Shown one piece after another: positions 7,996-13,304 of a stretch of DNA of 13,304 nucleotides. Positions within the stretch are counted from its first letter, which is position 1; each line of letters begins with the position of its first letter. The notes below the pieces were generated by a model. That model ran no database searches, was not told where the DNA came from, and worked only from the letters and a program-made list of their open reading frames with translations. Location: assembly GCA_964561215.1 (NCBI GenBank), contig CAZLOS010000137.1:1-13304 (forward strand), written 5' to 3'. The stretch comes from JAJFUV01 sp964561215. Lineage in GTDB: Bacteria > Acidobacteriota > Terriglobia > Bryobacterales > Bryobacteraceae. Position numbers and translations under genes: made by a program.

Positions 7996-9014
7996 AAAGC
8001 CTCCTCGGCGAGGTAATCCGCGATGCCGCGGTAGAGGTCGCACATGACCGGAGTCATGGCCGGATTTTGAAAGTGAATGCGTGATGGGCAGTCGCCGGGG
8101 CAACGGCCGGCGAGGCGGCAATCGGCATCCCGGCACACGATGCGTACGTCGCGGAAGGTCATGGCGAGCCGGTTCCAATCCACCGCGTCAAGCGTGCCTG
8201 CGGCGAACTCCGGTTCACCCGCAACCTGTGAGCACGGGAATACGGCTCCGCTCGGATGGACGGCCATGCTCTCGCCCCGCGCCGCATGGCAATAATGCGT
8301 ACTGCATTGGCCGATGCTGCGCGCCTTCTTGACTGCCTCGAATTCCCGCCAGACGAGTGGCTGCCTGCGGCGACGGTTGACGAGCGCCAACGTTTCGCAG
8401 ATTCGGTGCGCCGCGTCACAAGTGTCAGCGCAGGCGGGCAGCAGGTCCGCGCGCCCTCGGGCCGCGCCTTTCAGAACCAGCGGATCGAAGCCGAATCCCC
8501 GGATATTCGAAAACGACGCGAGGCACATGGCGAGCGCCGGTGCGCTTGCCAAGCTCTCCGAAGAGAGGACAGCGGTGACTCGCGTAGGGACGGCGGAGGC
8601 GTCCAGCAGCGCAAGCCCCTGGTAGGTTTCGCGAGCCATCCCCCGCGCGCGCTGTTGCATGTCCGGTGGCCCGTCGAGGCTGATGCCGATCTCGATCTGG
8701 TGCTGCAAGCAAGCCGCGATCAGCCGTGCGTCTATCCGTGTGCCGTTTGTCTGTACGGCGACGCTGGCTGGCAACCTCTTCTCGCGAATCAGCGAGCCGA
8801 TGTACTCGATCAACTCCGGCTCCAATGTCGGTTCGCCCCCGGCCAGTTGAACGTGAAACGGCTGCCCAGAAGAGGCTGCAAGCTCCAACGCGGCACGGGC
8901 AACTCCAGGGGACATCCGCGAAGGCGCTTCCGGTGGGCGATAGCAGTAGGAGCAATGCAGATTGCACTGCGTCGTCAGCCAGAGCACGAGGTAGCGAACC
9001 GGTTGAGGAGTCAT
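7992..9014 (-). CDS. Radical SAM/SPASM-domain enzyme of unknown substrate
   Basis: This 340-residue enzyme has the radical SAM 4Fe-4S motif CNLHCSYC (C17, C21, C24), GGEP (59-62, SAM binding), TNGT (89-92) and SLDG (112-115). The C-terminal part carries a SPASM-type cysteine set: C242 with 13 residues to G256 and C261 four further on. It continues with C294, C299, C305 and C309 (spacing 4, 5 and 3) and finally C325; C237 is an extra cysteine. SPASM enzymes usually bind two more iron-sulfur clusters and often modify peptides, though some act on small molecules or proteins. No candidate precursor peptide is encoded in the window, because the flanking genes overlap by four bases on both sides. 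The ATG overlaps the nitrilase stop (ATGA) and has no clear ribosome site, so translation is probably coupled. I recall a family of radical SAM enzymes found near CobN-like chelatases (CbpB), but cannot confirm membership. Confidence 0.9.
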   Translation of the reverse strand: MTPQPVRYLVLWLTTQCNLHCSYCYRPPEAPSRMSPGVARAALELAASSGQPFHVQLAGGEPTLEPELIEYIGSLIREKRLPASVAVQTNGTRIDARLIAACLQHQIEIGISLDGPPDMQQRARGMARETYQGLALLDASAVPTRVTAVLSSESLASAPALAMCLASFSNIRGFGFDPLVLKGAARGRADLLPACADTCDAAHRICETLALVNRRRRQPLVWREFEAVKKARSIGQCSTHYCHAARGESMAVHPSGAVFPCSQVAGEPEFAAGTLDAVDWNRLAMTFRDVRIVCRDADCRLAGRCPGDCPSRIHFQNPAMTPVMCDLYRGIADYLAEEAL

Positions 9015-10396
9015 TTCTGAAGCAACACCCGCAGATCGATGCGGTCCTCAAAATGTTTCCGGCGGAGAGCCGCTGTGTCGATTTCGCAATGGCACTCGCC
9101 ATGGCCCTCCAGAATGGTCTCGGCCCATCGCTCGTGACCGGTAGGGGGAGTGCAAATTGTGACGCCATTGGCGGCCAGAGTTACGACCGCCATACGATCA
9201 AGGCTCTTTACTCCCAGTACAAGCCGGTCCTCGCTACTCAAGTTCTCTGGCGTCGCCGCGATGGCAATGTCGCAGCCTTGCTTTGATAGCGCGGTACTCA
9301 TCTCGGGGTGGCGGAGTCGTTTCGCGTCGAGTAGCGCGATGCGAGCCGGGCCGAGGTCTGCCATTACGACCGAACGGTCCGGCGCCAGCCTCAACACCTG
9401 ATCGCGAAGCCGCAGTTCCGGCTCCCTGGTATCGCCACCAACCGCAACGGCGGCGCGCTCACCGCCTCTGGCTTCGAGCACCGCCGAGCTTAGGGCGCAA
9501 TTGACGGTACATTGGACATTCAGCACGCCCGCTTCTGGCAGTCCCCACATGCCGGAGAAATTCGCCAGTCCGTTTACGTTGAGGGACAAGGCTCCGTATT
9601 CGCCGGGATCGCGTTCGGCGAGCAGCGAGCGCCTGCGCTCCATCTCCAGACGTCCGTTATGTAGCGGAATTTTGACGTGGCAGATGGCTGACTTGGGCGA
9701 TACGAAGTCAGCTAGTTTCGTACCATCTCCAGACACCGCGTAGGAGTGGGCGGGGCTGAAATCCAGCGTGGGTTCGGCGCCGGTCCGGTTGCAGGCAACC
9801 AGGGGTACGCCGTTTTCGAGCGCGCGCGCCCGCCAGAGTTCGCGCGGGTCGAGTCCGCAGTCGGGCCAATTGGCGAGCACGAGGAGCAGGTCGGCGCCTT
9901 CAAGTGCGTGTGTCCGCGGCAGAAGACCGCAATAGCTGTCCGCACAGATCAGGAGTCCGAACCGTCCCCACGGAGTGTCAAAACGGCTCTCTGCGGTGAC
10001 GGCTCCCGGCGAAGCCCAACGCCGTTCACTTAATGTCTTGCGATGATGGCCAACGACTTCGCCCGTAGGTGCGATGGCGAACGCACTGTTGTAGAAGACG
10101 CCGGTGCTGGGTTCTTCTTCGGCGAACCCCGTGCAGATGTAGACGGCGTGCCGCCGCGCAATTGGAGAGAGGACGTCGCAGGTCGGACCGTGAAGCGGCT
10201 CTACATACGGGCGCACCTTTTCACGGGAGTCCGTCACGTAGCCGGACACAGCCAACTCCGGCGCAACGATGACGTCCGCGCCTTCGCAAGCGGCCTGTTG
10301 AGCCAGCGCGGCGAGCGTGCCGCGATTCTGTCCCGCAGCCCCCGGAACGATCTTCAGGTGGAGCAGGGCAATGTCGAGAGAAGTGACTTTACTCAT
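9011..10396 (-). CDS. Carbon-nitrogen hydrolase (nitrilase superfamily) with a degenerate second half
   Basis: This 461-residue protein has a normal nitrilase-superfamily domain at residues ~7-260 with the full catalytic triad: E47 in VIVAPEL, K120 in HHRKT and C151 in GLLICADSY. The family hydrolyses amides, nitriles or carbamoyl groups, or uses glutamine as an amide donor. Residues ~290-461 resemble the family again (ARIALLDAKRLRHPEMSTAL, then GCDIAIAATPE and LAANGVTICTPPTGH), but the position matching the catalytic cysteine is A358, so this half looks inactive. The usual length for a single-domain member is 260-320 residues. An internal fusion or duplication is therefore likely. The ATG overlaps the ATPase stop (ATGA) and only a weak AGAAGA precedes it. 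The substrate is unknown. Given the operon, an amide on a corrinoid side chain or nucleotide loop is one possibility (inference). Confidence 0.87.
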   Translation of the reverse strand: MSKVTSLDIALLHLKIVPGAAGQNRGTLAALAQQAACEGADVIVAPELAVSGYVTDSREKVRPYVEPLHGPTCDVLSPIARRHAVYICTGFAEEEPSTGVFYNSAFAIAPTGEVVGHHRKTLSERRWASPGAVTAESRFDTPWGRFGLLICADSYCGLLPRTHALEGADLLLVLANWPDCGLDPRELWRARALENGVPLVACNRTGAEPTLDFSPAHSYAVSGDGTKLADFVSPKSAICHVKIPLHNGRLEMERRRSLLAERDPGEYGALSLNVNGLANFSGMWGLPEAGVLNVQCTVNCALSSAVLEARGGERAAVAVGGDTREPELRLRDQVLRLAPDRSVVMADLGPARIALLDAKRLRHPEMSTALSKQGCDIAIAATPENLSSEDRLVLGVKSLDRMAVVTLAANGVTICTPPTGHERWAETILEGHGECHCEIDTAALRRKHFEDRIDLRVLLQK

Positions 10397-11415
10397 TGTG
10401 ATCTTCTAGACTCGGTGGCAACTGTCTCCAGCACGGTTTCGATTGACGAACAACGCCTGAGGGACTCGCCGGACACACTCCAATGTGTGCCATCTCCGTT
10501 GCGGCCGACTTCAACCGAAAGCTTTGCCTGTCCCCTTGCGACCACACGGTAGCCTGCGCGTTCCAATGCATGACGAGTCCAGACACACTCGACTCCATTG
10601 CCGTCCAGCGCCACACTGTCGCGGTATTCCGAGACTGTCCGAAAGGCTCCGGAGGTGATATCGAATTCGACCACGTCCGTCGTGAACGCCGAAGAGAACG
10701 CGCCTCGCAGCACTAGGTCCTCCGGTGTGCCCTCCACGAGCGGCCCGCCTGGAGGCAGAAGCCATAGGCGATCCGCACAGCGTAGTGCCAGATCCAGTTC
10801 GTGGGTGGACATCAACACTGCGCGGTCGCCGGTATGGGCCAGTCGCCCCAGCAGATGCATCAACTCGACGCGGCGGGGAAGATCGAGGAAGGCCGTCGGT
10901 TCGTCAAGAATCACGACGCGCGGCTCCTGCGCCAGGGCGCGTGCGATCATGACCTTCTGCTTTTCTCCGTCACTCAGTTCGCGGAATGGCCGCTCTGCGA
11001 GAGGCGCGATCCCAATCGTCTTGATGGCTCGCGCAACCGCCTCACGGTCGCCAGGCGCGAGCCGCCCGGCCCAGTCGGTGTAAGGATGGCGGCCCAGCGC
11101 CACCAGACTGTGTACCGGCATCATGCCAACGGCGACGCGCTCGGTCAGCACGATGCTCATGCGCTGGGCCAGTTCAAGCGGAGCGAAGCTGGTGAGAGCG
11201 CGCGTTTCAAACAGAACGGACCCGGAGAGAGGAGCGCGAATCCCGGTCAGCGTATGGAGTAATGTTGACTTGCCCGCGCCATTGGGTCCGAGCAGACAGA
11301 CGAATTCACCCGGCCGCAGAGCCGCATCGAGGGGGCCAGCCACGATATGCGGTGCCCGCTTGCGTTCGGCATACCCAATGGAAAGGGAGCGCAACTCCAG
11401 AAGCGGTGTTTTCAT
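10393..11415 (-). CDS. ABC transporter ATP-binding protein, BtuD/FecE type, with C-terminal extension
   Basis: This 340-residue ATPase has Walker A GPNGAGKST (43-51), a Q-loop region near 84, signature LSDGEKQ (147-153), Walker B VVILDEPT (167-174) and the switch histidine H205 in MSTHE. These belong to the iron-siderophore/B12 importer class and pair with the FecCD-type permease encoded just upstream. It works in the cytoplasm as a dimer on the permease, powering import. About 85 residues beyond the normal end (~255-340) form an extra domain I do not recognise. The E. coli BtuD is about 250 residues, for comparison. The ATG overlaps the permease stop (ATGA), with GGAGG 7 bases upstream. Specificity for corrinoids is inferred from cbiZ, cobN and the cobalamin riboswitch; iron-chelate or heme transport cannot be excluded by sequence alone. 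Confidence 0.93.
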   Translation of the reverse strand: MKTPLLELRSLSIGYAERKRAPHIVAGPLDAALRPGEFVCLLGPNGAGKSTLLHTLTGIRAPLSGSVLFETRALTSFAPLELAQRMSIVLTERVAVGMMPVHSLVALGRHPYTDWAGRLAPGDREAVARAIKTIGIAPLAERPFRELSDGEKQKVMIARALAQEPRVVILDEPTAFLDLPRRVELMHLLGRLAHTGDRAVLMSTHELDLALRCADRLWLLPPGGPLVEGTPEDLVLRGAFSSAFTTDVVEFDITSGAFRTVSEYRDSVALDGNGVECVWTRHALERAGYRVVARGQAKLSVEVGRNGDGTHWSVSGESLRRCSSIETVLETVATESRRSQ

Positions 11416-12452
11416 GCGCCCGCCTCCATGGCATGCCTGCGCTTCAGTATGACCGCAACCACAACCGGAGCGCCGATCAGGGACGTCACCGAGTTCAGGG
11501 GAAGCGCTACCTGGCTGCCGGGCACCTGAGCGACACGGTCGGCGAAGAGCGCAAGGGCGGCGCCCATTAGGACAGTCGCAGGTAAAAGGGTTCGATGGTC
11601 AGATGTCTTCCAGAGCAGCCGGCACAGATGCGGTATCGCAATACCCAGAAACGCGATCGGGCCACAGTACGCGGTCACAGCCCCGGCGAGGATTGCCGCG
11701 CTCGCGATGATCCAGAACCGCACACGTCTCACATTCACGCCCATGCTGCGCGCGTAACCATCACCGAGAAGAAATGCGTTCAGCGGCTTCACCAGCAGGA
11801 ATGCCAAAAGCAGGCCCATTAAGAGCGCTGTGACGAACAGGCTCATCTGGTTCCACGTCACACTGGCGAACGATCCAAAAGTCCAAGTCACGTAACGTTG
11901 CATCTGGTGCTCGACAGAAAACTGCATCAGGATATTTACGAGCGCGCTGGCCAGATAACCGAACATCAGCCCGACGATCAGCAGAGTTGTATTGCTCTCT
12001 ACGCGCCGGGCAAAGCTCAGTACGACACTGAGAACAGCGATCGAGCCGAGCGTTGCCGCCGCCACCAGTGCGGTCGAGCCCATGATTCCGGCACGTTCGA
12101 GAAGCACATCCCATCCGAGCCCTTCGGTCACCATCACTACCAGCGCCACACCCAGGCTGGCTCCGGAGCTTACACCCAGGATGTAGGGCTCCGCCAAAGG
12201 GTTGCGGAACAGGGTCTGCATCATCAAACCGGCCACGCCCAGCGCCGCACCGGCGAGCATTGCTGTAATCGCACGCGGTAGCCGGAACAGGAGAATGATG
12301 TTGTGCCACGCCTCACCGCCATCAGATCCGCCGCAGAGGATGGACAGCACGCTGCGGAAAGGTATCGTCACCGACCCAAGCGACAACTCCAGAATGAAAA
12401 AGACCGCCAGCGCAATCAGGAGCACAGACCACTTCAGAGGGCGGGATGTCAT
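11412..12452 (-). CDS. FecCD/BtuC-family ABC transporter permease
   Basis: This 346-residue integral membrane protein has about nine to ten hydrophobic segments, as in BtuC and other FecCD permeases. Family hallmarks are RLPRAITAMLAGAALG (58-72), then GLMMQTLFRNPLAEPYILG and SSGASLG (75-101). Others are the cytoplasmic coupling region CGPIAFLGIAIPHLCRLL (263-280) and the C-terminal PLNSVTSLIGAPV (318-330). It forms a homodimeric channel in the inner membrane for a substrate delivered by the periplasmic binding protein. The ATG at 12452 is chosen because it makes an ATGA overlap with the binding-protein stop, has GGAGAA upstream and is followed at once by the first hydrophobic helix. A longer frame to 12485 would add residues read out of the upstream gene. 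The substrate is probably a corrinoid, by context. Confidence 0.94.
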   Translation of the reverse strand: MTSRPLKWSVLLIALAVFFILELSLGSVTIPFRSVLSILCGGSDGGEAWHNIILLFRLPRAITAMLAGAALGVAGLMMQTLFRNPLAEPYILGVSSGASLGVALVVMVTEGLGWDVLLERAGIMGSTALVAAATLGSIAVLSVVLSFARRVESNTTLLIVGLMFGYLASALVNILMQFSVEHQMQRYVTWTFGSFASVTWNQMSLFVTALLMGLLLAFLLVKPLNAFLLGDGYARSMGVNVRRVRFWIIASAAILAGAVTAYCGPIAFLGIAIPHLCRLLWKTSDHRTLLPATVLMGAALALFADRVAQVPGSQVALPLNSVTSLIGAPVVVAVILKRRHAMEAGA

Positions 12453-13304
12453 GGCGCGATCTTCTCCGGTAGTTGGCGGTACCACGTCCGGATGTGTCCG
12501 GGCAGGAGTTCCGGGTGGAAGATGCTGATGAGATCTGCGAGCACCTGATCCGGATTGGCCATCCCCGATTCCCAGAAGTCGTTCCCGCCGCCAGGCCCCA
12601 TCTTCGCGTCGTTGTTGAAGACGTTCTTTGTCTGGAAGGCGCGCACCAGCCGGTATCGATCATCCAGTCCAGCCAACTGCGTGAGCGAACGGGCCGTTCC
12701 GACATCCACCCAGAAGTCAGCTTGGCGCGCTCGTGCCATGACGGCTTCCATGGTGAGTGGAACGCTGCCCTGGGTGTGATCATCGCTCCAGAGATAGCTG
12801 GCTCCGGCATCGGCAAAGAAGCGGGCGCGGTAGCTGTCGCCGCCTGGCATGTACCAGGCGCCACGATAATCCATCCCCGTGAATACCGTCGGATGAGTGT
12901 TTGCGGCACGTGCGAGGGCGGCCTGCCTTTCGTAGCGTGCGGCGATCCCGTCGAAGATGCGCTCGGCCTCGACATCCTTATCGAAGAAGGCTGCGATGTA
13001 CTTAACCCATTCCGCCGCGCCGAGCGGCGTTGCTTCCATGTACTCCGCGTTAATGGCGAAGGGCAAGCCTGCCGCGTGCAACTGCTCATGAAAGTCGTAC
13101 GTGGGGTTGCCGGTCCCATAGAGCATGATCAGGTCGGGCTGAAGGCTGAAGAGGCGCTCCATGTTCAAGCTCTTGATCATGCCGTCGGCCCCGTCACTGA
13201 TCTCCGCAATCTTGCCTTCCGCGTAGCGCCGGGCGACCGAGGGCGTCATGATCATTCGTCCCTTTGCGACGCCGACGAGCGCGCCGTCAACGCCGAGTAC
13301 CGGC
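12449..13304 (-). CDS. Periplasmic substrate-binding protein, FecB/BtuF-like (5' end cut off)
   Basis: The frame is open to the right window edge, so the start and signal peptide lie outside; about 284 residues are visible. Recognisable features are LQPDLIMLYGTG, the mid-protein EYMEATPLGAAEWVKYIAAFF followed by a long helix, and the C-terminal GGNDFWESGMANPDQVLADL then IFHPELLP. This is the periplasmic-binding fold of siderophore/B12 importers (two lobes joined by a rigid helix). Variants with the NDFWESG tail are, from memory, common in B12 and metal-chelate uptake loci of Bacteroidota and relatives. The stop codon overlaps the permease start (ATGA). An in-frame ATG at 13255 is not the start, because conserved coding sequence continues upstream of it to the edge (including VLGVDGALVGVAKG). 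Role: captures the substrate, probably a corrinoid, and hands it to the permease. Confidence 0.88.
   Translation of the reverse strand, partial: PVLGVDGALVGVAKGRMIMTPSVARRYAEGKIAEISDGADGMIKSLNMERLFSLQPDLIMLYGTGNPTYDFHEQLHAAGLPFAINAEYMEATPLGAAEWVKYIAAFFDKDVEAERIFDGIAARYERQAALARAANTHPTVFTGMDYRGAWYMPGGDSYRARFFADAGASYLWSDDHTQGSVPLTMEAVMARARQADFWVDVGTARSLTQLAGLDDRYRLVRAFQTKNVFNNDAKMGPGGGNDFWESGMANPDQVLADLISIFHPELLPGHIRTWYRQLPEKIAP

Noticed and set aside
7996..8178. A longer N-terminus for CobN
   Set aside because: The extra 61 residues are Arg/Pro-rich out-of-frame reading of the radical SAM gene. The GTG at 7995 has a strong ribosome site and matches the homologous start.
8256..9020. A 254-codon open frame on the plus strand
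   Set aside because: Antisense to the radical SAM gene, which has all its expected motifs. No independent support.
10393..13304. A plain iron-siderophore or heme transporter
   Set aside because: The three transporter families cannot be separated from this by sequence alone, but cbiZ, cobN and the cobalamin riboswitch make corrinoid the better call. Kept as a stated alternative in the entries.

Overview
The window is a GC-rich bacterial segment with all recognisable genes on the minus strand, so it reads from position 13304 down to 1. The coding style, a TonB-era type vitamin B12 uptake set and the family variants point to a Gram-negative bacterium. Acidobacteriota would fit, but that is a guess from composition and gene style, not proven by any marker in the window.

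The layout is one gapless operon of nine genes. In transcription order they are: a partial periplasmic substrate-binding protein (13304-12449), a FecCD/BtuC-type permease (12452-11412), an ABC ATPase (11415-10393), a carbon-nitrogen hydrolase with a second, apparently dead hydrolase half (10396-9011), a radical SAM/SPASM enzyme (9014-7992), a CobN-type chelatase large subunit (7995-4225), a ChlD/BchD-like AAA+-VWA chelatase subunit (4228-2270), a ChlI/BchI-like AAA+ chelatase subunit (2273-1242) and a CbiZ-type adenosylcobinamide amidohydrolase (1245-79). All eight junctions are the same kind of 4-base stop/start overlap (seven ATGA, one GTGA), so the genes are almost certainly co-transcribed and translationally coupled.

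Immediately after the cbiZ stop codon, and running off the left edge, is the 5' two thirds of a cobalamin riboswitch on the same strand. It has a near-perfect conserved core and would control whatever lies next. This ties the whole region to corrinoid physiology.

My reading is a corrinoid import and remodelling operon. The ABC transporter (with an outer-membrane receptor presumably nearby) brings in corrinoids. CbiZ removes the aminopropanol arm of cobinamide to give cobyric acid. The CobN/D/I complex is an ATP-driven metal chelatase for a corrin or related ring. The nitrilase-like protein and the radical SAM/SPASM protein have no assigned role in B12 salvage, and their position between transporter and chelatase in a fully coupled operon makes them the most interesting unknowns. 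No corrin ring-synthesis gene is present in the window. No tRNA, rRNA, mobile element or CRISPR array was seen, and there is no non-coding stretch longer than about 80 bases.
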